Source: Bernardetia sp. MNP-M8
GTDB lineage: Bacteria; Bacteroidota; Bacteroidia; Cytophagales; Bernardetiaceae
DNA length: 64,000 nucleotides
Assembly (NCBI RefSeq): GCF_037126285.1
Contig: NZ_CP147012.1
Coordinates: forward strand, 5,134,001-5,198,000
Reading direction: 5' to 3'
In this document: positions 38,254 to 46,234 of the stretch, piece by piece
How positions within the stretch are numbered: position 1 is the stretch's first letter
Layout: each line of letters opens with the position of its first letter
Made by a program: the position numbers and the translations under genes
The notes under the pieces: generated by a model
Database searches by the model: none
The model's input: the letters and a program-made list of their open reading frames with translations, nothing else
Told to the model about the DNA's origin: nothing

Positions 38254-39411
38254 ATGAAATTCGCTACTAAAGCCATACACGCAGGCATAGAACCAGACCC
38301 GAGCACAGGAGCTATCATGACTCCCATTTTTCAAACTTCTACTTTTGCACAACCTACCGTTGGTCAGAATAAAGGCTTTGAGTATGCACGCTCATCAAAT
38401 CCTACTCGTCAAACGTTAGAAAAATCATTTGCAGCCTTAGAAGAAGCCAAACATGGTTTTGCTTTTTCTTCTGGGATGGCAGCCATAGATACAGTTATGA
38501 AACTTTTAAAACCTAATGATGAAGTTATCTGTGGACAAGATATTTATGGTGGTTCGTACCGTTTGTTTGTAAAAGTTTATGAAGAAATTGGAATCAAATT
38601 TCATTTTATAGATATGCAAGATGAAGAAGTAGTAAAAAATGCCTTGAATTCACAAACTAAGATGATTTGGATAGAAACGCCTTCAAACCCACTCTTGCAA
38701 ATCGTCGATATCGAAAAAATGATTACCATTGCAAAAGAAAATAATCTTATTTCAGTAGTTGATAATACATTTGCTACACCTTACTTACAAAATCCAATAA
38801 TTATGGGGGCAGATATTGCTATGCACTCAGCAACAAAATATTTGGGTGGACATTCCGACGTTGTGATGGGAGCTTTGATGCTCAATGATGATAAACTGGC
38901 AGAACGCATTTATTTTATTCAAAAATCTTGTGGTGCTGTTCCTTCACCTTTTGATTGTTTTTTGGTTCTTCGTGGCATCAAAACGCTTCATTTGAGAGTA
39001 GATGCAAGCTGTCGAAACGCTACAAAAATTGCTGAATTTTTGGTAAATCATGAAAAAGTTGAGAATGTATATTTTGCAGGGTTAAAAACTCACAAAGGAC
39101 ACGAACTTGCAAAAAAACAAATGCGTCAGTTTGGAGGAATGATTTCATTTGATTTAAAAAACGACACACAAGAAAATGCGTATAATTTTTTAGAAAGCAC
39201 GAAGATTTTTGTTTTAGCTGAGTCATTAGGAGGCGTTGAATCCTTGGCTTGTTATCCTGCTTTGATGACTCATGCAAGTATCCCTATCGAAAAAAGACAT
39301 GAAATTGGTATTACAGATTCTTTGATTCGTTTGAGTGTGGGTTGTGAAGATGTAGATGATTTGATTGAAGATTTGGAGCAAGCACTAACTAAAGTAACAC
39401 TTCAAAAATAA
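38254..39411 (+). CDS. Trans-sulfuration PLP enzyme (cystathionine gamma-synthase/lyase type)
   Basis: A 385-residue Cys/Met-metabolism PLP enzyme. The PLP lysine is in HSATKYLGGHSDVVMG, the substrate-binding Tyr/Arg in GFEYARSSNPTRQTLE, the phosphate-binding FAFSSGMAAIDTV and the catalytic-region ESLGGVESLACYPALMTHASIP complete the family pattern. It could be cystathionine gamma-synthase (methionine synthesis) or cystathionine gamma-lyase (cysteine synthesis); sequence motifs alone do not separate them and no other sulfur gene is adjacent. It lies divergent from the FkbM gene and shares a terminator with the downstream tRNA-Ser. Confidence 0.9.
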   Translation: MKFATKAIHAGIEPDPSTGAIMTPIFQTSTFAQPTVGQNKGFEYARSSNPTRQTLEKSFAALEEAKHGFAFSSGMAAIDTVMKLLKPNDEVICGQDIYGGSYRLFVKVYEEIGIKFHFIDMQDEEVVKNALNSQTKMIWIETPSNPLLQIVDIEKMITIAKENNLISVVDNTFATPYLQNPIIMGADIAMHSATKYLGGHSDVVMGALMLNDDKLAERIYFIQKSCGAVPSPFDCFLVLRGIKTLHLRVDASCRNATKIAEFLVNHEKVENVYFAGLKTHKGHELAKKQMRQFGGMISFDLKNDTQENAYNFLESTKIFVLAESLGGVESLACYPALMTHASIPIEKRHEIGITDSLIRLSVGCEDVDDLIEDLEQALTKVTLQK

Positions 39412-39422
39412 AAGCATAAAAA

Positions 39423-39454
39423 AACCGTTTTTATAATTTAATATAAAAACGGTT
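39423..39454. terminator. Terminator shared by trans-sulfuration gene and tRNA-Ser copy 1
   Basis: A 12-bp perfect stem (39423-39434 with 39443-39454) lies between the plus-strand enzyme gene and the minus-strand tRNA. Confidence 0.75.
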
Positions 39455-39477
39455 ATCAGTATAAAACCGAACACTTG

Positions 39478-39562
39478 CAGAGAAAGAGGGATTCGAACCC
39501 CCGGTACCTCACGGTACAATGGTTTTCAAGACCACCGCATTCGACCACTCTGCCATTTCTCT
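39478..39562 (-). tRNA. tRNA-Ser (anticodon TGA), copy 1
   Basis: An 85-base class II tRNA: acceptor stem AGAGAAA/TTTCTCT, D arm with GCAGAGTGGTCGAATGC, anticodon loop CTTGAAA (anticodon TGA), long variable arm (GTACCGTGAGGTAC) and T arm GGGGGTTCGAATCCC. The discriminator is G; CCA is not encoded. Identical in the mature region to the copy at 39826-39910. Confidence 0.95.
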
Positions 39563-39622
39563 AAATGAAGAAGTATTACAAATTAATATAAAACTCTTGT
39601 GGTGTTTCTCTCAATGAGGATA

Positions 39623-39653
39623 CAAATGTACAACACTTTTTTTTATTATGCAA
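39623..39653 (-). promoter_or_regulatory. Promoter of tRNA-Ser copy 1
   Basis: On the minus strand TTG (39653-39651), a 20-bp spacer and TACATTTG (39630-39623). The same arrangement is kept in copy 2. Confidence 0.6.
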
Positions 39654-39781
39654 CTATTTTTTTCTGTGTTTGGTGTTTTTTTTCATTTTTATTGCTCTCT
39701 AAATTTGTATCCATGTTGTGATACAGAACAACAATTTACTTTTTACATTCTGTCTGTAATTATCAAACTATAAACATAAAA

Positions 39782-39817
39782 AAAGCTGTTTTTATAAATT
39801 AATATAAAAACAGCTTT
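39782..39817 (-). terminator. Terminator of tRNA-Ser copy 2
   Basis: A 15-bp perfect stem (39782-39796 with 39803-39817) directly 3' of the minus-strand tRNA, with a T run beyond it. It has the same position and loop as the hairpin of copy 1, but the G/C core of the stem differs. Confidence 0.75.
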
Positions 39818-39825
39818 AACACTTG

Positions 39826-39910
39826 CAGAGAAAGAGGGATTCGAACCCCCGGTACCTCACGGTACAATGGTTTTCAAGACCACCGCATTCGACCACTCTG
39901 CCATTTCTCT
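39826..39910 (-). tRNA. tRNA-Ser (anticodon TGA), copy 2
   Basis: Identical to the tRNA at 39478-39562, offset by 348 bases. The flanks are also alike over about 60 bases upstream and 25 downstream, so the whole transcription unit was duplicated in tandem. Confidence 0.95.
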
Positions 39911-39969
39911 AAATGAAGAAGTCTTACAAATTAATATAAAACTCTTGTGGTGTTGCCCTTAAGACGATA

Positions 39970-40000
39970 CAAATGTAGCACGCTTTTTTTTATTATACAA
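39970..40000 (-). promoter_or_regulatory. Promoter of tRNA-Ser copy 2
   Basis: TTG (40000-39998), 20-bp spacer, TACATTTG (39977-39970) on the minus strand, as in copy 1. The surrounding bases have begun to diverge while the promoter boxes are kept. Confidence 0.6.
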
Positions 40001-40080
40001 CACAGTAACTAAAGTTTTTAAAAAAAAGTTCGTCTCCTTTCTCTTTTTTAAATAAAATCAATTGACTTTCAGCAGGTTAC

Positions 40081-40275
40081 TTATTTATTTTTTTTCTTAA
40101 AAAAATATCTTTTTTTAAATATGCTTCTGCTTTCTTGATATTCGACTATTATAAAACCTTTCTTTATTAAAAAATCATTAATTAAATTTATCCTAAAATT
40201 GCCTTCACAGATTAAATTCTTATCTTTGAAGTACAAGAATTCAATTCTCATTTCTATTTCATCTAAACAAGTCAT
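40081..40275 (-). CDS. Small hypothetical protein
   Basis: A possible gene of 64 residues with no recognised family. It opens MTCLDEIEMRIEFLYFKDKN and ends in a Lys/Phe-rich basic tail. Amino-acid use resembles real soluble proteins and no other gene overlaps it, but there is no clear promoter or ribosome site. It lies between the tRNA-Ser pair and the E2 gene, divergent from E2. It could be a shortened remnant. Confidence 0.35.
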   Translation of the reverse strand: MTCLDEIEMRIEFLYFKDKNLICEGNFRINLINDFLIKKGFIIVEYQESRSIFKKRYFFKKKNK

Positions 40276-40406
40276 CTTTTAGTTAGATTATGTTTAGAAG
40301 ACAAAACTTATTTTGAATTCCATTCTAAAGAAATTTTAGTAATTTATAAATTACGCAAGTTAAAAATAAAAACACAAAAGCAAACCACATAAAATAATAC
40401 GTTCTT

Positions 40407-42134
40407 ATGGCTGAAATCCTTATTATGCCACGCCTTACCGATACGATGGAAGAAGGCGTTGTAGCAAGCATACTCGTAAAAGAAGGCGACACAATAAAGT
40501 CAGGCGACCTTTTGGCAGAAATTGAAACTGATAAAGCAACGATGGAATGGGAAAGCTTCGTCGATGGTGAAGTTTTATATATTGGCGTAAATGAAGGCGA
40601 TGGTGTTCCTGTAAATGCCCCCGTTTTGATTTTAGGCAAAAAAGGAGAAGACATTTCAGACTTAAAAGCAAAGTTTGGACAAAGTGGAGAAAATAAAAAC
40701 GATTCTTCTGAATCTAAAAAAGAAGAAACGAAAGAAGAGCCAAAACAGGAAGCAAAACAATCCGAATCTAAAAAAGAAGTAGAACAACCAAAACAACAAA
40801 AATCTACTACTAAAAAAGTAGATACTTCTTCTATTAAAGCTGTTGTACTTCGCATGCGAAAAATGACAGACACCATGGAAGAAGGTGTGTTGGCTTCTTG
40901 GCTTGTAAAAGTAGGCGACAAACTCAAATCGGGTGATGTTATAGCTGAAGTAGAAACAGATAAAGCAACCATGGACTTTGATATTTATGATGATGGTGAA
41001 GTTCTTTATTTAGCAGCAGAAGAAGGTGATAGCGTACCAATTGATGCACCTATTGCCGTTATTGGAGAAAAAGGAGCAGATTACCAAGCACTTTTAGATG
41101 CTGAAAGTGGATCAAGTAGTTCGGATTCTAATAATGAAAAAGAAGAAGAAAAAGCAGAAACAAAAGAAGAAGAAAAATCGACTTCTATGTCTTCTGCTAA
41201 TAATAATTCTTCAAATGGAAGTTCAGAAGGACGTATCTTTATTTCTCCTTTAGCTAAAAAAATGGCAGAAGAAAATGGATATGATATTAACCAAATAGAA
41301 GGAAGTGGAGAAAATGGCAGAATTACCAAAAAAGATATAGAAAACTTTACTCCTCAAAAAGCTACAAAAACAGAAACAAAACAAGTTTCTGAAACGCAGT
41401 CTAGTCAATCTAATGGACAACAAGCTCAAAAAGCAGCTCCAGCTTTTGCACAAGAAGGCACACAAGACGAGAAAGTTTCACAAATGCGTAAAGCAATTGC
41501 AAAGAGTCTTTCGGCTAGTAAATTTACAGCTCCTCATTTTTATCTGACTATTGCTGTAAATATGGATAAAGCCATCGAAACACGCAAAATGTTGAATGGG
41601 CTTTCTGATACAAAAATTTCGTTTAATGATATTGTTATCAAATCAACAGCCTTAGCACTCAAAAAACATCCAGCTATCAATGCCTCTTGGCAAGGTGATA
41701 CAATTCGTTATTATGATAATGTTCATATGGGCGTTGCTGTGGCAGTAGATGAAGGTTTGTTAGTTCCTGTGGTTCGTTTTGCAGAAATGAAAACACTTTC
41801 TCAAATCAATACAGAAGTAAAAGATTTTGCAGGAAAAGCAAAAGACAAAAAATTACAACCTTCAGATTGGGAAGGAAGTACATTTACAATTTCTAATTTG
41901 GGAATGTTTGGAATTGAAGAATTTACAGCTATCATCAATGCGCCAAATGCGTGTATTTTGGCTGTCGGTGCAATTACTCAACAACCTATTGTTAAAGATG
42001 GTGAAATTGTAGTTGGAAATATCATGAAGATGACACTTTCTTGTGATCATAGAGTTGTAGATGGTGCAGTTGGTGCAGCATTTTTACAAACCCTAAAGGA
42101 ATTTATGGAAAATCCTTTGAAAATGTTAGTATAA
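40407..42134 (+). CDS. Dihydrolipoamide acyltransferase (E2) of a 2-oxo acid dehydrogenase
   Basis: E2 core of the pyruvate (or branched-chain 2-oxo acid) dehydrogenase complex, transferring the acyl group to CoA. Two lipoyl domains are present, with the lipoylated Lys in IETDKATMEW (Lys43) and VETDKATMDF (about residue 190), each followed by an acidic, Glu/Lys-rich linker. A peripheral-subunit-binding domain follows (ISPLAKKMAEENGYDINQIEGSGENGRITKKDIENF, about 275-310), then a Gln/Thr linker and the catalytic domain with KAIAKSLSASKFTAPHF and the active-site HRVVDGAVGAAF. The cognate fused E1 lies at 48392-51421. Most Bacteroidota annotate such genes as pyruvate dehydrogenase E2. Confidence 0.93.
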   Translation: MAEILIMPRLTDTMEEGVVASILVKEGDTIKSGDLLAEIETDKATMEWESFVDGEVLYIGVNEGDGVPVNAPVLILGKKGEDISDLKAKFGQSGENKNDSSESKKEETKEEPKQEAKQSESKKEVEQPKQQKSTTKKVDTSSIKAVVLRMRKMTDTMEEGVLASWLVKVGDKLKSGDVIAEVETDKATMDFDIYDDGEVLYLAAEEGDSVPIDAPIAVIGEKGADYQALLDAESGSSSSDSNNEKEEEKAETKEEEKSTSMSSANNNSSNGSSEGRIFISPLAKKMAEENGYDINQIEGSGENGRITKKDIENFTPQKATKTETKQVSETQSSQSNGQQAQKAAPAFAQEGTQDEKVSQMRKAIAKSLSASKFTAPHFYLTIAVNMDKAIETRKMLNGLSDTKISFNDIVIKSTALALKKHPAINASWQGDTIRYYDNVHMGVAVAVDEGLLVPVVRFAEMKTLSQINTEVKDFAGKAKDKKLQPSDWEGSTFTISNLGMFGIEEFTAIINAPNACILAVGAITQQPIVKDGEIVVGNIMKMTLSCDHRVVDGAVGAAFLQTLKEFMENPLKMLV

Positions 42135-42177
42135 TGTTTTGAAAAATTATTCTTCATCAAAAATGAAAAAATAATAG

Positions 42178-42209
42178 AAAAGCCTTTACAGATTTTTGTA
42201 AAGGCTTTT
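42178..42209 (+). terminator. Terminator of the E2 gene
   Basis: A 13-bp perfect stem (42178-42190 with 42197-42209) followed by T residues. Confidence 0.85.
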
Positions 42210-42260
42210 TTTGTAGTTGAATATTATTTTATCTCTAATAATTCTATCAAATTGATATGA

Positions 42261-43538
42261 TTATTTTTTATCTTTATAAAATTCTCGTTTATCATTTTTT
42301 ACACTTCCTTCATAAATTTCAAAACGCATAAAACGGCATTCTAATGAGCCATTAAACATTTTTAATTTTGGTTTGGATGAAAGACCAATATGTTTTGCAG
42401 CATCCATATTTGAAGTAATAATCCACGCTGTATAACCTGCCCAGTTTTGTTTTAGGGTATCTCCAATTTCGGCATAAAAAGCATTTATATCTTCATCTTT
42501 GTCCATTCGTTCTCCATAAGGAGGGTTTATGATGATTACACCTTTATCTGCTTTTCGTCTTTTAAACCACGATTTTCCTTGTTCCTTTTCTTCTTCTTGT
42601 TTTTCTTCTTCCGTTTTAATTGTTTCTTCTTTCTCTTCTATTGGTGGTGGCATTAAATCTTGAAAAGCAATATCTTTTAGATGAATATATTTTTTTAGAT
42701 TGGCTTCAGCAATGTTTGCAGCAGCTTTACGAGCTACATTTTTTGAAATTTCTCCTGCCAAAATATAAGGCATATTCTCTGTATTTATTTTTTCCATTTC
42801 CTCATCAAAAACTTCTTCCCACAAATCAGCATCAAAATTTGACCATTTCTCAAACCCAAAAAGAGGACGGAAAGAACCTGCTGGAATATTGGCTGCCATT
42901 AACGCAGCTTCAATAGAAAGCGTTGCCGAACCACACATAGGATCTACAAAATCACTTTTTTTATCCCATTTGGAAAGCATAATAAGTCCTGCTGCCAAAA
43001 CTTCATTCATTGGGGCAAGATTAGTTTTGTCTCTATAACCACGCTTATAAAGTGGGTCGCCAGAGCTATTGAGCATTACCATACAGACATTATTTTTGAT
43101 ATAGACCTGAATTCTCAAATCAGGATTCATAATATCCACAGAGGGACGTTTGTCATATTTTTCTCTAAATTTATCTACAATAGCATCTTTTGTTTTTTGT
43201 TCGATATAGCGAGAGTGCGTAAATATATTTGTACTGAGTGTACAATTAATAGCCAACGTTTCTTCGATAGACAAATACTTTTCCCAGTCTATATTTTTTA
43301 CTTTGTCATATAAATCATGTTCGTCTTTGACTTCAAACTCTGCAATCGGCACAAGTACACGCAGAGCAGTTCTGAGACACAAATTTGCCTTATACATCAT
43401 TCTCAAATCGCCTTCAAAACTTACAGCACGATTATTTAATTGGACATTTTTTGCACCTAAATCTTTTATTTCTTGAAATAAAATTTCATCTAATCCAAAC
43501 ATAGTTTGGGCTGTCATTTGGAAGGTTTCGTTGAGCAT
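42261..43538 (-). CDS. THUMP-domain RNA guanine-N2 methyltransferase (RlmL/Trm-like)
   Basis: A SAM-dependent RNA methyltransferase of 425 residues. The N-terminal ferredoxin/THUMP part (QTMFGLDEILFQEIKDLGAKNVQLNNRAVSFEG) binds RNA. The catalytic Rossmann domain begins near PMNEVLAAGLIMLSKWD with motif DPMCGSATLSIEAALMAANIPAG, and the N2-guanine methylase signature NPPY is in VIIINPPYGERMD. Between them is an unusual Glu/Lys-rich insertion (about 25 residues; PPPIEEKEETIKTEEEKQEEE). The likely target is 23S rRNA guanine 2445, by analogy to RlmL's N-terminal half. A GACACCAACAAC repeat lies 28 bases upstream. Confidence 0.85.
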   Translation of the reverse strand: MLNETFQMTAQTMFGLDEILFQEIKDLGAKNVQLNNRAVSFEGDLRMMYKANLCLRTALRVLVPIAEFEVKDEHDLYDKVKNIDWEKYLSIEETLAINCTLSTNIFTHSRYIEQKTKDAIVDKFREKYDKRPSVDIMNPDLRIQVYIKNNVCMVMLNSSGDPLYKRGYRDKTNLAPMNEVLAAGLIMLSKWDKKSDFVDPMCGSATLSIEAALMAANIPAGSFRPLFGFEKWSNFDADLWEEVFDEEMEKINTENMPYILAGEISKNVARKAAANIAEANLKKYIHLKDIAFQDLMPPPIEEKEETIKTEEEKQEEEKEQGKSWFKRRKADKGVIIINPPYGERMDKDEDINAFYAEIGDTLKQNWAGYTAWIITSNMDAAKHIGLSSKPKLKMFNGSLECRFMRFEIYEGSVKNDKREFYKDKK

Positions 43539-43552
43539 TTTTTTATATTTTA

Positions 43553-43582
43553 TGTCATTGGTTAGGACACCAACAACGGCGA
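43553..43582. repeat. GACACCAACAAC palindrome family, copy D
   Basis: GTCATTGGTTAG followed by GACACCAACAACGGCG (right arm at 43566-43577). The arms CATTGGT/ACCAACA pair imperfectly. It lies 28 bases upstream of the RNA methylase start, matching the position of copy C upstream of pheT. Confidence 0.5.
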
Positions 43583-43652
43583 AAAAGCGATATTTAGCAA
43601 ATCATTTTAATAAATAAAATTCAAAGATAAAGTCTTTTTTTGAACGGAACTA

Positions 43653-43689
43653 AAAAACGCCCTAAAAACTTGCTTTCTAAGGCGTTTTT
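43653..43689 (-). terminator. Terminator of the secreted propeller-like gene
   Basis: A 9-bp stem AAAAACGCC/GGCGTTTTT (43653-43661 with 43681-43689) with a T-rich tail on the minus strand, 22 bases after the stop. Confidence 0.7.
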
Positions 43690-43711
43690 ACTTTTATGAA
43701 ATATTGAAAGA

Positions 43712-45322
43712 TTAATCTTTAAAAGTAATTCTGATAAACTGATATTTCTTTTTTCGTTTGGCAAACAAAATCATTTCATTTTTTGAAACCTGTACAGACA
43801 CTTTTGGACGTACAATTTCTTCTTTTTTAGGTGTATTTAATAAACTTATTCGATTTTGTTTTCCATTACTATCTACTGTATTTAGAGCTACAGCAAGATT
43901 TTTATAACTAAACGAATATACTTTGCCTTCTTTGAGGCTTTTGTCATAAATATTTCTAGCGTTATCATTAAAAACAAAATGAAGTTTGTCTCCTACAATA
44001 GCTAATGTATAAGAAGAATAATATCCTCCATCATTTACTGTTGTTTGTCTTTTAGGAACTTTGTGCGCCCAGTCTATTTCTCCAGCAGGCGAAATACTGA
44101 TAACAATAATATCGTGATAATTGTAGTAATAATTAGTTCTAGAGCTTACCTGTCCATTTGCGCCAGTAGTTCGGATGGTAGATTCACGAATATAAAATTG
44201 CTCTCCTACAAGTACAGCTCCTCCATCCTCTTTCAGGATAATGTTATTCAAATCATATTCATAGAGTTCGACATCTTTTCCTTTGTCTGCTTTTTTCTTT
44301 GTTTTCTTCTTTTGTTTTTCGCTCATATCTTGAGTGATAAAGTCAAGCCCAAACTCTTTAAAACTCTTTGTTTTGATTTGTTTGCTTTCACTATCTATTG
44401 TTAGAAAATAACTTCCCTCAATACTGAAAGTTCCTACATTAGAATAAAAACCAGCACAAATTAAATTAGAATTATCAGCAATAGCAAGTTGCATATCAGT
44501 CAAAAACTTATCTTTTACAACTACATCATATTCTTTTAATGTTTTTCCTTCGTCTGTATAGCTCAAAATTTTATACGAATAATTTGGCTTTCCTGCTCGT
44601 TTTGTTCTAGCTTTTTCTTTATAAAGAATACTCAAAAGATGTACATTTCCTTTTTTGTCAATCTTATAATCTGTTACTCCCAATAGCTTATCTTCGTAAG
44701 GAAGTATAACATTTTTTGACCAAAGTAGATTCATATCATTATCAAATACATGAAAACCAAACTTTTCATTTTCTTTTTTCTCATAAGGAAGTTGATAATA
44801 AACCAATATTTTGGAGGTATCTCTAGCTACTGAAAAACTAAACGAACCACTATTTCGACTTCTATTTCCTTCAAAAGAAATTTGAGCAATTTGCTTTTTT
44901 TGCCCTTTAAATTTCAAACTTTTACTGTCTATTTGTTGAACAAAAAGCGTTTTTTCTTTTGTTTTTTTATCTAGAAGCTGTGAGAATAGATATAAATTTC
45001 CATTCAATTGACTAATCCTAACCAATGTATAATCGTCTTCTAATTCTAATTTTTCAGACTTAATTTGATTGAGATTAATATCATAATGTTCAAGATAATT
45101 GTCAGTTCTAAAAAGACTTTTTGTTTCAAATTTTAGCAAATAGAATCCCGTTTTATCATAACCTATAATCGAACCTATTTCCCCTCTACGAGAAATAGAA
45201 TATTCTTTTCCCATTTGCACACTTGCATACGGATTATTATTGATTTGTCCGAAAGTAGAATGCGAAACTGAAAAGTAGGATAGAAAAACAATGAAAAATA
45301 AAATGAATGAGAATGATTTCAT
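43712..45322 (-). CDS. Secreted protein of unknown function, probable beta-propeller
   Basis: The family is not recognised. A signal peptide is clear (FSFILFFIVFLSYFSVSHSTFGQ), so the 536-residue protein is exported. The body is built of strand-turn units with repeated Asp-Lys turns (IGYDKTGFYLLKF, FDNDMNLLWSKNVILPYED, YKIDKKGNVHLLSILYKE, ISPAGEIDWAHKVPKRQ), which suggests a propeller fold. A Lys-rich loop (SEKQKKKTKKKADKGK) lies near residue 335. The last residues (KNEMILFAKRKKKYQFIRITFKD) form a closing strand. The overall plan is like that of the protein at 7830-9476, but the two are too diverged to call paralogues by eye. Confidence 0.7.
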   Translation of the reverse strand: MKSFSFILFFIVFLSYFSVSHSTFGQINNNPYASVQMGKEYSISRRGEIGSIIGYDKTGFYLLKFETKSLFRTDNYLEHYDINLNQIKSEKLELEDDYTLVRISQLNGNLYLFSQLLDKKTKEKTLFVQQIDSKSLKFKGQKKQIAQISFEGNRSRNSGSFSFSVARDTSKILVYYQLPYEKKENEKFGFHVFDNDMNLLWSKNVILPYEDKLLGVTDYKIDKKGNVHLLSILYKEKARTKRAGKPNYSYKILSYTDEGKTLKEYDVVVKDKFLTDMQLAIADNSNLICAGFYSNVGTFSIEGSYFLTIDSESKQIKTKSFKEFGLDFITQDMSEKQKKKTKKKADKGKDVELYEYDLNNIILKEDGGAVLVGEQFYIRESTIRTTGANGQVSSRTNYYYNYHDIIVISISPAGEIDWAHKVPKRQTTVNDGGYYSSYTLAIVGDKLHFVFNDNARNIYDKSLKEGKVYSFSYKNLAVALNTVDSNGKQNRISLLNTPKKEEIVRPKVSVQVSKNEMILFAKRKKKYQFIRITFKD

Positions 45323-45450
45323 TTGAAGTAGATTAAATTAGATACTAATATTTAAAAATAAATGCAAAAATAAATAATTTTGATTTATAAAAACAAAAAA
45401 AATACCTCAAAAATAAATTTATAAGACATTTTTTTATTTAAAAGTACTAA

Positions 45451-45513
45451 TTTTAATATTGCATCAATTTTTTCAATTTCTCTACAAAACGTTCATACGG
45501 TAAGAAATTTTTC
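45451..45513 (-). pseudogene. Remnant of the 3' end of the E1 gene at the island border
   Basis: 57 of 63 bases match 48390-48452, the last codons of the fused E1 gene. Read on the minus strand it encodes KNFLPYERFVEKLKKLMQY plus a stop. The six base differences give five synonymous changes and one conservative Val-to-Met change, so this piece evolved as part of a functional E1 gene before it was cut off. It marks the far border of the accessory island. Confidence 0.8.
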
Positions 45514-45620
45514 GTTGTTGGGCTTAGTTTGTAACTATGACCTATCAGCATGGCAAATCTTAGATTTGCCATGCTGATAGGTCATAGTCATCGCTTCGCT
45601 AAAGACAACGCCCAACACTT
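45514..45620. repeat. attC-like palindromic site 1 with 55-bp near-perfect inner palindrome
   Basis: Outer arms GTTGGGC (45517-45523) and GCCCAAC (45610-45616) are complementary. Inside lie 27-base perfect inverted repeats (45534-45560 and 45562-45588) around one base. The site directly abuts the E1 remnant on one side and is 10 bases from the 147-residue gene on the other. Confidence 0.55.
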
Positions 45621-45630
45621 GTTGTTATTT

Positions 45631-46074
45631 CTAGTCTTCGGAAGACTCAGCCGAACGGGGGAACCAAATTTTAGGATGTTCAAAGGCAATAATTGTCAGA
45701 ATTATGATTAACAGACTTATTGATAACATTGGAAGTCCACTAGAAACATTTTTGTCACCAAAAATTGTTGCAAGCCCACCTACTAAGTACAGTAATGAAA
45801 TAACAAAAATAAAGATTGTGGAAAGCGACGAAAATGGAAGCTTTAATAATCTGTCTGTTTTACGAACTTTTTCGTTGTCTTTAAATTCAATTTTTTTGTC
45901 AAGAAGAAACCAACAAAATAAAAGTGTCGGAATGCCAAATATAATAATAAGCACCACATTTTTGTCAAACCTTTGTTGTTCTGTTAAATAAAAGCCATAA
46001 AGTCCTGCTCCCGTAATAGCTATACAAGGTAAGATTAATATATCTGTTAATTGTTTGGATATTGGAACTTTCAC
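45631..46074 (-). CDS. Cassette-borne membrane protein of unknown function
   Basis: A 147-residue membrane protein with four hydrophobic spans (ILILPCIAITGAGLYGFYL, VVLIIIFGIPTLLFCWFLL, LSTIFIFVISLLYLVGGLATIF, MLSISLLIIILTIIAFE) and a charged middle loop (DKKIEFKDNEKVRKTDRLL). No family is recognised. The start is a GTG at 46074. It lies between attC-like sites 1 and 2 in the same orientation as the next two genes, as in an integron-type cassette. Confidence 0.6.
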   Translation of the reverse strand: MKVPISKQLTDILILPCIAITGAGLYGFYLTEQQRFDKNVVLIIIFGIPTLLFCWFLLDKKIEFKDNEKVRKTDRLLKLPFSSLSTIFIFVISLLYLVGGLATIFGDKNVSSGLPMLSISLLIIILTIIAFEHPKIWFPRSAESSED

Positions 46075-46092
46075 TGTTGTTTTTTAAGGTTG

Positions 46093-46228
46093 CCACTAAC
46101 GGTTTGGGCTATGAACAGTTGGGGATTTTACGCCCTAACTATTCGGTTTGGCACCGACCTTTATTTTATGTTTATAATTTCGTTTTATCACATTCGCCCC
46201 AATTGTTTATAGCCATTGTTGTAGGTAG
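46093..46228. repeat. attC-like palindromic site 2
   Basis: Left arm 46093-46124 (CCACTAACGGTTTGGGCTAT...) pairs imperfectly with right arm 46197-46228 (...ATAGCCATTGTTGTAGGTAG). The ends read AAC...GTT on the minus strand as in attC sites. The middle shares the string TTTATTTTATGTT with site 3. Confidence 0.5.
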
Positions 46229-46234
46229 TGTTTT

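Noticed and set aside
40325-40972. A 215-residue minus-strand ORF overlapping the start of the E2 gene
   Set aside because: It is Ser/Phe-rich, antisense to the lipoyl-domain codons and linker of E2, and clearly a shadow ORF.
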